Below are positions 43,843 through 53,083 of a stretch of 64,000 bases of DNA, in pieces. Made by a program: the position numbers and the translations under genes. This stretch comes from Thalassospiraceae bacterium LMO-SO8 (GTDB lineage: Bacteria; Pseudomonadota; Alphaproteobacteria; Rhodospirillales; Casp-alpha2). The notes beneath the pieces were generated by a model, which saw only the letters and a list, made by a program, of their open reading frames with translations, ran no database searches and was not told where the DNA came from. The first letter of the stretch is position 1; each line of letters opens with the position of its first letter. Where the stretch lies: contig CP134226.1 of assembly GCA_031655335.1 (NCBI GenBank), forward strand, positions 2,108,001-2,172,000, given 5' to 3'.

Positions 43843-46251
43843 TCACTCCTCCTCGATCCTGACGCGGCGCAGGCGCAGCGCATTGCCGACGACGGAAACG
43901 GAACTCAGGCTCATGGCCGCCGCCGCGAACATGGGCGACAGCAGGATGCCGAACACGGGGTAGAGGACGCCCGCCGCCACCGGCACGCCGAGGGCGTTGT
44001 AGATCAGGGCGAAGAACAGGTTCTGCTTGATGTTGCGCATGGTCGCGCGGGCGAGTTTCCGCGCACGGACGATCCCGTTCAGGTCGCCCTTGATCAGGGT
44101 GATGCCGGCGCTTTCGATGGCGACGTCCGCCCCCGTTCCCATGGCGATGCCGACATCGGCCTGGGCCAGGGCGGGCGCGTCGTTGACGCCATCGCCGGCC
44201 ATGGCGACCATGCTGCCCTGGGTTTGCAGGTCCTTGACGATGCGGGCCTTGTCCTCGGGCAGGACGTCGGCGCGGATCTCGTCGATACCCAGCCGCGCCG
44301 CCACGGCCTGGGCCGTGCGCGCGTTGTCGCCGGTCGCCATGACGATGCGGAAGCCCTGGGCGTGCAGCGCCTTGATCGCATCCGCCGTGGTGTCCTTGAC
44401 CGGGTCGGCGACGGCGATCAGGCCGGCGATTTCCTTGTCCACGATCACGAACATGACGGTCTCGCCCTGGTCGCGGCGCGCGTCCGCCGTGGCCGACAGG
44501 GCGTCGCCGTCCAGGCCCAGGTCGGCGGCCAGCTTGGCGTTGCCGAGGGCGACCTTGCGCCCGTCGACGGTGCCGGTGACGCCCTTACCCGTGACGGCGG
44601 CGAAATCCTCGGCCTTGGCGGCGTCGATGTTGCGGTCTTCGGCGCCGGTGACGATGGCCTCGGCAAGCGGGTGTTCCGAGCCCCGCTCCAGGCTGGCGGC
44701 AAGACGCAGGACCTCGGCCTCGTCATGCCCCGGCTCGGGCAGGACGGCGACCAGTTTCGGTTTGCCCACGGTCAGGGTGCCGGTCTTGTCGACGATCAGG
44801 ACATCGACCTTGGCGAAGCGCTCCAGGGCCTCGGCGTTCTTGATCAGCACGCCCGCCTGCGCCCCCCGGCCCGTCGCCGTCATGATCGACATGGGCGTGG
44901 CGAGGCCGAGCGCGCAGGGACAGGCGATGATCAGCACCGCCACGGCGGCGACCAGGCCGTAGGCCATGGCCGGCGGCGGGCCCCAGATTGACCAGGCGAC
45001 GAAGGCGAGGGCGGCGACGGCGACCACCGCCGGCACGAAGATACCGGCGACGCTGTCCGCGACCTTCTGGATCGGCGCGCGGGAGCGCTGGGCGCTCGCG
45101 ACCATTTCGACGATGCGGCTCAACATGGTATCGGCGCCCACGCGCTTGGCTTCCATGACCAGGCTGCCGGTGCCGTTGATGGTCGCACCCGTGACCGGGT
45201 CGCCGGGCGTTTTCTCCACGGGGACGGCCTCGCCGGTGATCATGGATTCGTCCACGGACGACCGGCCCTCCAGGACCACACCGTCCACGGGGACCTTTTC
45301 GCCGGGCCGCACCCGCAGATGGTCGCCGGCCTTCACGTCCTCCAGGGGGATTTCCTCCTCCCGGCCGTCGGCGCGGATGACGCGGGCGGTCTTGGCGGCC
45401 ATGTCCAGCAAGGCCCGGATTGCGGCGCCCGTGCGGTCGCGCGCCCCCAGTTCCATCAATTGGCCCAGCAGAACCAGGACGATGATGACGGCGCCCGCCT
45501 CGAAATAGACGCCGACATGGCCGCCGGCGTCCCGGAAGCCGTCGGGGAAGATGCCGGGGGCGACGACGGCGACGATGCTGAACAGATAGGCCGCCCCGAC
45601 GCCGATGGCGATCAGGGTGAACATGTTCAGGTTGCCGGTGATCACGGATTTCACCCCGCGCACGAAGAACGGCCAGCCCGACCACAGGACCACCGGGGTC
45701 GCCAGCGCCATCTCGATCCACAGGGCCGTGCCTTTGCCGATCGCATCCCGGACGCCCAGGCCCAGCATGGGCCCCATGGCCAGGATCAGCAGCGGGACGG
45801 TCAGAACCGCGCCGACCCAGAAGCGGCGGGTGAAATCGACCAGTTCGGGGTTGGGTCCTTCATCGCCGGTGGGAATGCCCATGGGTTCCAGCGCCATGCC
45901 GCAGATCGGGCAGTCGCCGGGCTTGTCGGTGACGATCTCGGGATGCATGGGGCAGGTGTACTTGGTGCCGGCGGGCATCGCCTCGGCCGGCTTCTTGTGC
46001 GCACCCGACAGGTAGTGTTCCGGGTCGGCCTGGAATTTCGTGCGGCAGCCCGGATTGCAGAAATGATAGGTCGTGCCCGCGTGATCGAAGGTCGGTTTGC
46101 CCTGGCCCAGGGTCACGGTCATACCGCAGACCGGGTCCTTGGCGGTCGCCGCGCCGTGGCCGTGGCCGTGATCATGGGCGTGATGGCCCCCGCCGCAGCA
46201 GGAACCGCCGCTTTTCGGGGTGTCGGAGGTGGAGTGCGAATGGGTGGGCAT
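43843..46251 (-). CDS. Copper-translocating P1B-type ATPase
   Basis: This pump exports Cu(I) from the cytoplasm. From the ATG at 46251 it has 802 residues. Its N-terminus is His/Cys-rich ([18 protein letters not shown]). A YHS domain follows (DPVCGMTV to [15 protein letters not shown], about residues 39-80), then a heavy-metal-binding domain [20 protein letters not shown] near residue 100. There is no classical HMA GxxCxxC domain. Catalytic features are the membrane motif [11 protein letters not shown], phosphorylation site DKTGTLT, GxxHPLAEAI, and [25 protein letters not shown]. It leads the copper operon and lies 52 bases downstream of the CueR-type promoter's predicted start. Confidence 0.93.
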   Translation of the reverse strand: MPTHSHSTSDTPKSGGSCCGGGHHAHDHGHGHGAATAKDPVCGMTVTLGQGKPTFDHAGTTYHFCNPGCRTKFQADPEHYLSGAHKKPAEAMPAGTKYTCPMHPEIVTDKPGDCPICGMALEPMGIPTGDEGPNPELVDFTRRFWVGAVLTVPLLILAMGPMLGLGVRDAIGKGTALWIEMALATPVVLWSGWPFFVRGVKSVITGNLNMFTLIAIGVGAAYLFSIVAVVAPGIFPDGFRDAGGHVGVYFEAGAVIIVLVLLGQLMELGARDRTGAAIRALLDMAAKTARVIRADGREEEIPLEDVKAGDHLRVRPGEKVPVDGVVLEGRSSVDESMITGEAVPVEKTPGDPVTGATINGTGSLVMEAKRVGADTMLSRIVEMVASAQRSRAPIQKVADSVAGIFVPAVVAVAALAFVAWSIWGPPPAMAYGLVAAVAVLIIACPCALGLATPMSIMTATGRGAQAGVLIKNAEALERFAKVDVLIVDKTGTLTVGKPKLVAVLPEPGHDEAEVLRLAASLERGSEHPLAEAIVTGAEDRNIDAAKAEDFAAVTGKGVTGTVDGRKVALGNAKLAADLGLDGDALSATADARRDQGETVMFVIVDKEIAGLIAVADPVKDTTADAIKALHAQGFRIVMATGDNARTAQAVAARLGIDEIRADVLPEDKARIVKDLQTQGSMVAMAGDGVNDAPALAQADVGIAMGTGADVAIESAGITLIKGDLNGIVRARKLARATMRNIKQNLFFALIYNALGVPVAAGVLYPVFGILLSPMFAAAAMSLSSVSVVGNALRLRRVRIEEE

Positions 46252-46309
46252 GGCGAAGGACCTTCGGTTGCGGCGCGGGTGACATACCCGCGACGTCATC
46301 ATGACCCCT

Positions 46310-46340
46310 TACATAAGGCTTCCAGTCACTGGAAGGTCAA
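46310..46340 (-). promoter_or_regulatory. CueR/MerR-type promoter and operator for the copper operon
   Basis: Read on the minus strand, TTGACC (46340-46335) and TATGTA (46315-46310) are separated by exactly 19 bp, the overlong spacer typical of MerR-family promoters. The spacer is filled by a perfect palindrome CTTCCAGT-C-ACTGGAAG (46319-46335). It resembles known CueR operators (CCTTCC...GGAAGG). Confidence 0.9.
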
Positions 46341-46387
46341 GGCGCGTTATCGAAGAATTGCCAATCCGCGCCGGCCATAGGCTCCGC

Positions 46388-46422
46388 CGATAAATTCTAT
46401 CGGCATTAGCGATTTGACGTAT
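46388..46422 (+). promoter_or_regulatory. Phosphonate regulon element, site A (before the PbfA-like gene)
   Basis: An AT-rich dyad CGATA-AATTC-TATCG (46388-46402) is followed by ATTAGCGATTTGACGTAT (46405-46422). The TTGAC core (46414-46418) could act as a -35, 63 bp before the start codon. The same layout recurs at 55570, 59851 and 63641. Confidence 0.75.
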
Positions 46423-46476
46423 ACCTGGACGGCTGGCGACACTCCTCCGACCGCAACCCCGGACAGAGCGCCGCCA

Positions 46477-47880
46477 ATGCCCTTCGAAAGTGAATTCACG
46501 CCGGCCCCGTCCGAGGGCGAAAGCAACGCCTCGCCCCGGCGCCGGGAATGGGCGGCGGGGGCGCTGGGGGCGGCCTCGCAGACCCAGCTTGCCGAGGATG
46601 CGGCGCTGTTCCTGCATCAGTCCGTGTCCACGCCCTGTCTGTCGGTGATCGTGAAGGCGGAGGGCCCCTGGATCGAGGACGCCGAGGGCCGCCGCTATCT
46701 CGATTTCCACGGCAACAACGTGCACCACATCGGCTACGGCCATCCGCGCCTGAAGAAGGCCATCGCCGACCAGATGGACGCCCTGCCGTTCGCGCCCCGG
46801 CGTTTCGCTTGCGAACCTGCCACGGCCTTGGCGCGCAAGCTGGCCGACATCGCGCCGGGCGATTTGTCCAAGGTGCTGTTCACCACGGGCGGGTCCGACG
46901 CGGTCGAGGTCGCGTTGAAGCTGGCCCGCGCCGCGACCGGGCGGTTCAAGACGGTGTCGTTCTGGGACGCCTTCCACGGGGCCGGGTTCGGGGCGTCGTC
47001 GGTGGGGGGGGAACAGCTGTTCCGCTCCAACCTCATCGGTCCGCTGCTGGCGGGCACGGAACATGTCGCGCCCTTCGCCTGCTACCGCTGCCCCTACGGC
47101 TATCCGGAAACGGACGGCCAGCCGAACCTGGACCTCTGCAAGATGACCTGCGCCAACATGGTGCGCTACGTGCTGGAGAAAGAGGGCGACGTCGCCGCCG
47201 TGATCGCCGAGCCCGCCCGCGCCGTGCCCTTCGTGCCGCCGCCCGGGTTCTGGGCCGCCGTGCGCCAGGCCTGCGACGACGTCGGCGCTTTGCTGATCTT
47301 CGATGAAATCCCCACGGGCCTGGGCAAGACCGGGCGCATGTTCGCCTGCGACCATGACGGCGTGGTGCCGGACATCCTGGTCATGGGCAAGGGGCTCGGC
47401 GGCGGCATCCTGCCCATCGCCGCCGTGATCGCCCGGCCGGGCCTGGACGTGGCCGGCGACTATGCCTTCGGCCATTACACCCATGAGAAAAACCCGGTGA
47501 CCACGCGGGCCGGGCTGACCACCATCGAGATCATCGAGGACGAAAACTTGGTCGAGAACGCGGCGACGCTCGGGGCCCATGCCCTGGCGCGGCTCCATGA
47601 CATGAAGGACCGCCACAGCGTGATCGGCGACGTGCGCGGGCGGGGGTTCCTGATGGGTGTCGAGCTGGTCAGGGACCGCGCGGGCAAGGAGCCGGCGGCG
47701 GCATTGGCCGAGGACGTGCTCTACCGTTGCCTCTCGGGCGGTCTGTCGTTCAAGATATCCATGGGCAACACGCTGACCCTGACGCCGCCCCTGGTGGTGA
47801 CGCGGGATCAGATCGACCACGCCCTCGACGTGCTGGACGCCGCCATCGCGGACGCCGCCCGCGCGGCCGGACTCGCCTGA
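46477..47880 (+). CDS. pbfA: PbfA-like PLP enzyme, candidate 1-hydroxy-2-aminoethylphosphonate ammonia-lyase
   Basis: This is a fold-type I, class III aminotransferase-like PLP enzyme. By sequence memory it matches PbfA, which eliminates ammonia from (R)-1-hydroxy-2-aminoethylphosphonate to give phosphonoacetaldehyde. From the ATG at 46477 it has 467 residues. Visible parts are SVSTPCLSVIVKAEGPWIED, LDFHGNNVHHIGYGHP, LPFAPRRFACEPA, FTTGGSDAVEVALKLAR, SFWDAFHGAGFG, PLP-contacting Asp276 in FDEIPT, and PLP lysine Lys305 in VMGKGLGGG. A TTG at 46414 lies within the operator and is rejected as a start. It heads a five-gene operon and carries the regulon element upstream. A transaminase function cannot be fully excluded. 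Confidence 0.78.
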   Translation: MPFESEFTPAPSEGESNASPRRREWAAGALGAASQTQLAEDAALFLHQSVSTPCLSVIVKAEGPWIEDAEGRRYLDFHGNNVHHIGYGHPRLKKAIADQMDALPFAPRRFACEPATALARKLADIAPGDLSKVLFTTGGSDAVEVALKLARAATGRFKTVSFWDAFHGAGFGASSVGGEQLFRSNLIGPLLAGTEHVAPFACYRCPYGYPETDGQPNLDLCKMTCANMVRYVLEKEGDVAAVIAEPARAVPFVPPPGFWAAVRQACDDVGALLIFDEIPTGLGKTGRMFACDHDGVVPDILVMGKGLGGGILPIAAVIARPGLDVAGDYAFGHYTHEKNPVTTRAGLTTIEIIEDENLVENAATLGAHALARLHDMKDRHSVIGDVRGRGFLMGVELVRDRAGKEPAAALAEDVLYRCLSGGLSFKISMGNTLTLTPPLVVTRDQIDHALDVLDAAIADAARAAGLA

Positions 47881-47912
47881 ACGACACCAACCCGAACAGC
47901 GAAGGGAAGCCC

Positions 47913-48929
47913 ATGGTCAAGGTCGTCCGCACGGACCGCGAACTGCAATGCCCGGTGATCGATGCGGGGCTCCGCGACATGGGCGTCGACTTGGTCTTGG
48001 TGCCGGACGGGGCCGGGGAGAACGTGCTGCTCGACGCCGTCGCCGACGCGGACCTGATCCTCATGTGCTACACGCCGATCACGGCGCGCGTCATCGCGGC
48101 GGCCCCGAAACTGAAGGGCATCGTCAAATACGGCGTCGGCATCGACGCCATCGACGTCGCGGCCGCGCGGGCGCGCGGCATCCCCGTGGTCAACATCCCC
48201 GAATACGCCGAGCGCACGGTGGCCGAGGGCGCGTTCACCCTGATGCTGGCCCTGGCGAAAAAGCTGATCCCGCTGGACCGTGCCATGCATGCCGACGGCT
48301 GGGCCTGGCCCGAGGAAAAGTGGCTGGCGAACGACATCGCGGGCAAGACCGTCGGCATCGTCGGCGCCGGGCGCATCGGCCGCGCCTTCGCCCAGATGGC
48401 GGGGGCGGGCTTCGGCGCGCACGTCATCGCCTACAGCCCCCACACGCCGCCCGAGGAACTGATGCGGGTCGGGATCGAGCCAGTGGCCGACCTCCTGGAC
48501 CTGATGGCGCGGGCGGACGTCGTCTCCGTCCATTCGGTTCTCAACGACGAAACCCGGGGCCTGATCGGTGAGGCGGAACTGGCCGCCATGAAGCCGACGG
48601 CGCTCCTGTTGAACGTCGCCCGGGGCGCGATCATCGACGAGGACGCCCTGGTCGCGGCATTGGTCGAAGGCCGCATCGCGGGGGCCGGGCTCGACGTCTA
48701 CAGCCGGGAGCCGCTGATGCTCGAAGGGCATCCCCTGAGCCCCCTGTTCGGGATGGATAACGTGATCTTGCTGCCGCATCTCACCTTCTTCACCCATGAG
48801 GCCATGGAGCGCCTGGAGCGGGAGACGCTGGAGCGCTGCCGCGAGGTGCTGGAGGGACAGCCCGTCACCGTGAAATCCCCCGACCCCCGCCTGCGCGCCC
48901 AGACCCGGGGCGTGCGGTTCGAGGGCTAG
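47913..48929 (+). CDS. D-isomer-specific 2-hydroxyacid dehydrogenase family protein
   Basis: This is an NAD(P)-dependent oxidoreductase; the substrate is unknown. The 338-residue product has the Rossmann motif GAGRIG at residues 151-156. The catalytic triad is Arg237 (NVARG), Glu266 (YSREPL) and His289 (LLPHLT). KYGVGIDAID near residue 72 is typical of hydroxypyruvate/phosphoglycerate-type members. I compared it by memory with phosphite dehydrogenase PtxD: the lysine that binds phosphite in PtxD corresponds here to a valine, so PtxD activity is unlikely. Within the phosphonate operon it could act on a 2-hydroxy acid derived from the pathway, but this is inference. It follows the PbfA-like gene by 32 bp. 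Confidence 0.82.
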   Translation: MVKVVRTDRELQCPVIDAGLRDMGVDLVLVPDGAGENVLLDAVADADLILMCYTPITARVIAAAPKLKGIVKYGVGIDAIDVAAARARGIPVVNIPEYAERTVAEGAFTLMLALAKKLIPLDRAMHADGWAWPEEKWLANDIAGKTVGIVGAGRIGRAFAQMAGAGFGAHVIAYSPHTPPEELMRVGIEPVADLLDLMARADVVSVHSVLNDETRGLIGEAELAAMKPTALLLNVARGAIIDEDALVAALVEGRIAGAGLDVYSREPLMLEGHPLSPLFGMDNVILLPHLTFFTHEAMERLERETLERCREVLEGQPVTVKSPDPRLRAQTRGVRFEG

Positions 48930-48999
48930 AAACCCCCTGGCGCAGGCCGGGGCGCCGGGCTAACGTCCGCCTTTCCCCGGCCCACAGACCGAGTCCGCC

Positions 49000-50391
49000 A
49001 TGACCGAAACCCTGACCTGTATTTCCCCCATCGACGGTTCGGTCTATGCCGAACGCCAAGCCGCCGCCGACGCCGACATTCAGGCGGCGCTCGACCGCGC
49101 CCAGGCCTGTCAGGCCGGCTGGCGCGACACGCCGGTCGCCGAGCGGGCGGCGCTGTGCACGGCCATGGTCGATGCCTTTATCAAGGAGCCCGAGGCGGTG
49201 GCCGAGGAACTGGCCCGCCAGATGGGCCGCCCGGTGCGCTACGGGGCCGGCGAGGTGAAGGGGTTCGAGGAACGCGCCCGGCACATGATCGCCATCGCGG
49301 AAGACGCCCTGGCCGACCGGCCCGCCCCGGAGAAGCCGGGTTTCACCCGTTTCATCCGCCGCATGCCCTTGGGCGTGGTGCTGGTCGTGGCCCCCTGGAA
49401 CTATCCCTACCTCACGGCGGTCAACGCCATCGTGCCGGCGATCATGGCCGGCAACGCGGTGGTCCTGAAACACGCGACGCAGACGCCGCTCTGTGGTGAG
49501 CGCATCGCCCGCGCGTTCCAGGCCGCGGGGGCGCCCGACGGCCTGTTCCAGGTCCTGCACCTGACCCACGACCAGACGGCCCGCGTGGTGGCGTCCCCCG
49601 ACATCGATTTCGTCGCCTTCACGGGATCCGTCCCCGGCGGGGCCGCCATGGAGAAGGCGGCGGCGGGCCGCTTCATCGGCCTGGGCTTGGAGCTGGGCGG
49701 CAAGGACCCGGCCTACGTCCGGGCCGACGCCAACCTGCCGCACGCCATCGAGAACGTGACCGACGGGGCCTTCTTCAATTCCGGGCAAAGCTGCTGCGGG
49801 ATCGAGCGGGTTTATGTTCACGAACGCGTCTACGACGATTTCGTGTCCGGCATGGTCGATCTCGCCAAGGGATACGTCCTGGGCGATCCGCTGGACCCGG
49901 CCACCACCCTGGGCCCCATGGTGCGGCCCCGGGCGGCGGACTTCGTGCGCGGCCAGATCGCGGCAGCGGTCCAGGCCGGGGCCCAGGCCCTGATCGACCC
50001 CGCGGCGTTCCCCCGCGACGCCGCCGGCAGCGCCTACATGGCGCCGCAGGTGCTGGTCGGCGTCGACCATGCCATGCGGGTGATGACGGAGGAATCCTTC
50101 GGCCCCGTGGTCGGCGTGATGAAGGTCAAATCCGACGACGAGGCCGTGGCCCTGATGAACGACAGCGACTTCGGCCTGACCGCCAGCATCTGGACGGCGG
50201 ACACCGACGCGGCCCTGGCGCTGGGTGCCCGCGTCGAGACGGGCACCCTGTTCATGAACCGGGCCGACTACCTGGACCCGGCCCTCGCCTGGACCGGGGT
50301 CAAGAATTCGGGCCGGGGCTGCACTCTGTCGCCGCTGGGTTATGATCACCTGACCCGGCCCATGTCCTTCCACCTTCGCACGCAGGTCTGA
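49000..50391 (+). CDS. Aldehyde dehydrogenase, candidate phosphonoacetaldehyde dehydrogenase
   Basis: This is an NAD(P)-dependent aldehyde dehydrogenase. The 463-residue product shows APWNYPY near residue 131, the general base Glu231 in LELGGKDP and the catalytic Cys265 in NSGQSCCG. Because phnW, a PbfA-like gene and phnA are present and no phosphonatase gene is seen, an enzyme oxidising phosphonoacetaldehyde to phosphonoacetate (the PhnY step) is required, and this is the only candidate in the window. However, the residue before the catalytic cysteine is serine. My recollection is that PhnY has an arginine there for phosphonate binding. It may therefore use a different recognition mode or another aldehyde. 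It lies 70 bp after the dehydrogenase gene and 5 bp before the alcohol dehydrogenase gene. Confidence 0.8.
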   Translation: MTETLTCISPIDGSVYAERQAAADADIQAALDRAQACQAGWRDTPVAERAALCTAMVDAFIKEPEAVAEELARQMGRPVRYGAGEVKGFEERARHMIAIAEDALADRPAPEKPGFTRFIRRMPLGVVLVVAPWNYPYLTAVNAIVPAIMAGNAVVLKHATQTPLCGERIARAFQAAGAPDGLFQVLHLTHDQTARVVASPDIDFVAFTGSVPGGAAMEKAAAGRFIGLGLELGGKDPAYVRADANLPHAIENVTDGAFFNSGQSCCGIERVYVHERVYDDFVSGMVDLAKGYVLGDPLDPATTLGPMVRPRAADFVRGQIAAAVQAGAQALIDPAAFPRDAAGSAYMAPQVLVGVDHAMRVMTEESFGPVVGVMKVKSDDEAVALMNDSDFGLTASIWTADTDAALALGARVETGTLFMNRADYLDPALAWTGVKNSGRGCTLSPLGYDHLTRPMSFHLRTQV

Positions 50392-50396
50392 CCGCC

Positions 50397-51572
50397 ATGA
50401 CGAACATGCCGCTTAAAGGAAACTGGAACTATCCGACGTCCATCCGCTTCGGCGCCGGCAGGATCGCGGAACTGGGCGAGGCCTGCAAACAGGCGGGCAT
50501 GGCCAATCCGCTGCTGGTCACCGACCCGGGCCTGGCGGCCCTGCCCATGGTGGCCGACGCCGTGCGGGCGGTCGAGGGGGCGGGGCTTGCCGTTCAGGTA
50601 TTCTCCGCCATCAAGGGCAACCCGACCCTGGAAAACGTCGAGGCCGGGGTGGCGGCGTTCAAGGCCGGCAAGCACGACGGCGTCATCGCTTTCGGCGGCG
50701 GCAGCGCGCTCGACGCCGGGAAGGCCATCGCCTTCCAGGCCGGGCAGACGCGGCCCTTGTGGGATTTCGAGGACGTGGGCGACAACTGGACCCGCGCCGA
50801 CCCGGCCGGGATCGCCCCCAACGTCTGCGTCGCCACGACGTCGGGCACGGGGTCGGACGTGGGCCGCGCCTCGGTCATCACCGACAGTGCGCGCCACGTG
50901 AAGAAGGTGATCTTCCACCCTAAGATGATGCCGAGCGTCACCATCGCCGACCCGGCCCTGACGGTCGGCCTGCCGGCGCATGTCACGGCGGCGGTGGGCA
51001 TGGACGCGCTGTCGCACAATCTGGAGGCCTATCTGGCGCCGTTCTATCACCCGTTCGCGAAAGGGGTGGCGCTGGAGGGCATGCGGCTGGTCAAGGACTG
51101 GCTGCCGACGGCGGTGACGGACGGCAAGAACATCGAGGCGCGGTCCCACATGATGGCGGCGGCCATGGCGGGGGCGACGGCGTTCCAGCGCGGGCTCGGC
51201 GGCATTCATGCGCTCGCCCATCCCCTGGGCGCGCTTTACGACGCGCACCACGGGCTCCTGAACGCGGTGCTCATGCCCTATGTGGTCAACGCCAACAAGG
51301 GCGCGGTGGACCGGGACCTTACGGACCTCGCCCGCGCGCTGGACCTCGCCGATTATTCGCCCGCCGGGGTGATCCAGTGGATTCTCGACCTGCGCAAGGA
51401 AGTCGGCATTCCGCACACGCTGGCCGAGATGAACATTCCCGGCGACGATGCCGACAAGATCGGCGCCATGGCGGTCGAGGATCCGACGGCGGGCGGCAAT
51501 CCCATCCAATTCTCGGCGGCGCAGTACGCCGCATTGTTCCTGGACGCCCATGGGGGCCGTCTGGAATTCTAG
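50397..51572 (+). CDS. Iron-containing (group III) alcohol dehydrogenase
   Basis: This is an NAD(P)-dependent metal alcohol dehydrogenase. The 391-residue product has the nucleotide-binding GGGSALDAGKAIAF near residue 100 and TTSGTGSDVGRASVI near 145. The metal ligands lie in VGMDALSHNLEAYLAP and in HALAHPLGALYDAHHGLLN (one Asp, three His). Relatives in phosphonate biosynthesis (PhpC type) interconvert phosphonoacetaldehyde and 2-hydroxyethylphosphonate. In this catabolic operon an oxidation of 2-hydroxyethylphosphonate, or of an amino alcohol, to the aldehyde used by the neighbouring dehydrogenase is a reasonable guess. It starts 5 bp after that gene and is followed 38 bp later by the glutamine-synthetase-like gene. 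Confidence 0.85.
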   Translation: MTNMPLKGNWNYPTSIRFGAGRIAELGEACKQAGMANPLLVTDPGLAALPMVADAVRAVEGAGLAVQVFSAIKGNPTLENVEAGVAAFKAGKHDGVIAFGGGSALDAGKAIAFQAGQTRPLWDFEDVGDNWTRADPAGIAPNVCVATTSGTGSDVGRASVITDSARHVKKVIFHPKMMPSVTIADPALTVGLPAHVTAAVGMDALSHNLEAYLAPFYHPFAKGVALEGMRLVKDWLPTAVTDGKNIEARSHMMAAAMAGATAFQRGLGGIHALAHPLGALYDAHHGLLNAVLMPYVVNANKGAVDRDLTDLARALDLADYSPAGVIQWILDLRKEVGIPHTLAEMNIPGDDADKIGAMAVEDPTAGGNPIQFSAAQYAALFLDAHGGRLEF

Positions 51573-51610
51573 GGACCAGCGATATTCATTAAAGGCAGGG
51601 GGACAGGCAG

Positions 51611-52978
51611 ATGAAACCGGGACAGGTCAAGACGGCGGCGGACGCCAGAAAGATCATCGCCGAGCGCAAATGCGATTACGTGAAGGTCGGCGTGGTCGAC
51701 ATGGACGGCATCATGCGCGGCAAGTACATGAAGGCCGACAAGTTCCTCTCCTCCCTCGACAAGGGTTTCGGCTTCTGCGACGTGGTGCTGGGCTGGGATT
51801 CCAAGGACCAGCTTTACGACAACGTCTCCGTCACCGGCTGGCACACGGGCTATCCCGACGCCCCCGTGCGCATCATCCCGGAAAGCTGCCGCGAGATCGC
51901 TTGGGAGGACGACATGCTGTTCTTCCTCGGCGAATTCGACGGCAAGTACGAAGAGGTCTGCCCCCGCGCCGTGCTGCGCCGGACGCTGGCCAAGGCCGAC
52001 AAGATGGGCTTCAAGGTGCTGGCCGGGCTCGAATACGAATTCTTCATGTTCGAGGAAACGCCCGAAACCGTGCGCGAAAAGAACTACCGCGACCTGAAGC
52101 CGATCCAGCCGGGCTTCTTCGGCTATTCCATGCTGCGCTCCACGACCGAAAGCGATCTTTACCGCGACATCCTCGACGGCTGCCTGAAGATGGACATGGC
52201 GCTCGAGGGCCTGCACGAGGAAACGGGGCCGGGCGTGCTCGAAGCCGCGATCCAGGTCGACGGCGCCCTGTCCGCCGCCGACAAGGCCGTGCTGTTCAAG
52301 ACCTTCGCCAAGATCATGGCGCAGAAGCGGGGCCTGATGGCGACCTTCATGGCGCGCTGGTCGCCGGACTGGCCGGGCCAGTCGGGCCATATCCACATGT
52401 CGCTGACCAACAAGGCCGGCAAGCCGATTTTCCTGGACAAGAAAAAGCCCCATGGCATGAGCGACGTCATGCGCCACTTCGTCGGCGGGCAGCAGAAATT
52501 GTTGCCCGAATTCCTTTCCATGATCGCCGGCACGGTCAACAGCTACACCCGCCTGGTGCCGGGCTTCTGGGCGCCGACGGATTCGACCTGGGGCGTCGAC
52601 AACCGGACCTGCGCGATCCGCATCATCCCCGGCTCGGAAAAATCGCAGCGCGTGGAATTCCGCATCGCCGCCGCCGACGCCAACCCCTACCTCGCACTCG
52701 CCGCCGCCGTGGGGGCGGGGCTGTGGGGCATCGAGAATAGGATCGAGCCCGACAAGGCGGTCGAGGGCAACGCCTACGACAAGACGTTTCCCAAACGCCT
52801 CAACCTGCCGCGCACCCTGATGGACGCGGCCGGGATGCTCAAGGCGTCGAAGCCCGCGCGGGCCCTGTTCGGCGACGCCTTCGTCGACCACTACGCCGCG
52901 ACCCGCGAATGGGAAGAACGCCAATTCCGCCGCGCCATCACCGACTGGGAGATGGAGCGGTATTTTGAGATTATTTAG
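51611..52978 (+). CDS. Glutamine synthetase-like gamma-glutamyl ligase
   Basis: This belongs to the glutamine synthetase superfamily but is probably not the housekeeping GlnA. Such paralogues often join glutamate to an amine (PuuA, IpuC, GlnA4 types). The 455-residue product has the beta-grasp N-domain (YVKVGVVDMDGIMRGKYM) and the metal-binding GLEYEFFMFEE. Catalytic parts are ETGPGVLEAAI, SGHIHMSL, SYTRLVPGFWAP, WGVDNRTCAIRI and RVEFRIAAADANPYLA. There is no adenylylation-site tyrosine loop that I can identify. As the fifth gene of a phosphonate-controlled operon, a natural guess is gamma-glutamylation of 2-aminoethylphosphonate or of an amine released from it. Confidence 0.87.
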   Translation: MKPGQVKTAADARKIIAERKCDYVKVGVVDMDGIMRGKYMKADKFLSSLDKGFGFCDVVLGWDSKDQLYDNVSVTGWHTGYPDAPVRIIPESCREIAWEDDMLFFLGEFDGKYEEVCPRAVLRRTLAKADKMGFKVLAGLEYEFFMFEETPETVREKNYRDLKPIQPGFFGYSMLRSTTESDLYRDILDGCLKMDMALEGLHEETGPGVLEAAIQVDGALSAADKAVLFKTFAKIMAQKRGLMATFMARWSPDWPGQSGHIHMSLTNKAGKPIFLDKKKPHGMSDVMRHFVGGQQKLLPEFLSMIAGTVNSYTRLVPGFWAPTDSTWGVDNRTCAIRIIPGSEKSQRVEFRIAAADANPYLALAAAVGAGLWGIENRIEPDKAVEGNAYDKTFPKRLNLPRTLMDAAGMLKASKPARALFGDAFVDHYAATREWEERQFRRAITDWEMERYFEII

Positions 52979-53083
52979 GGCGAAACCGGAGGCCCGGGGG
53001 CGCGTGAGCGGTTTTGCGGGAATGCTGGTTTCTGCGAATCTACTTTGAAGAAAACTTCCGAAAGCTTGAGCACTAGTGACGTC

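Noticed and set aside
47913-48929. Phosphite dehydrogenase (PtxD) as the function of the hydroxyacid dehydrogenase
   Set aside because: The lysine that binds phosphite in PtxD is replaced (KYGVGIDA segment has valine there); only the common Arg/Glu/His triad is present.
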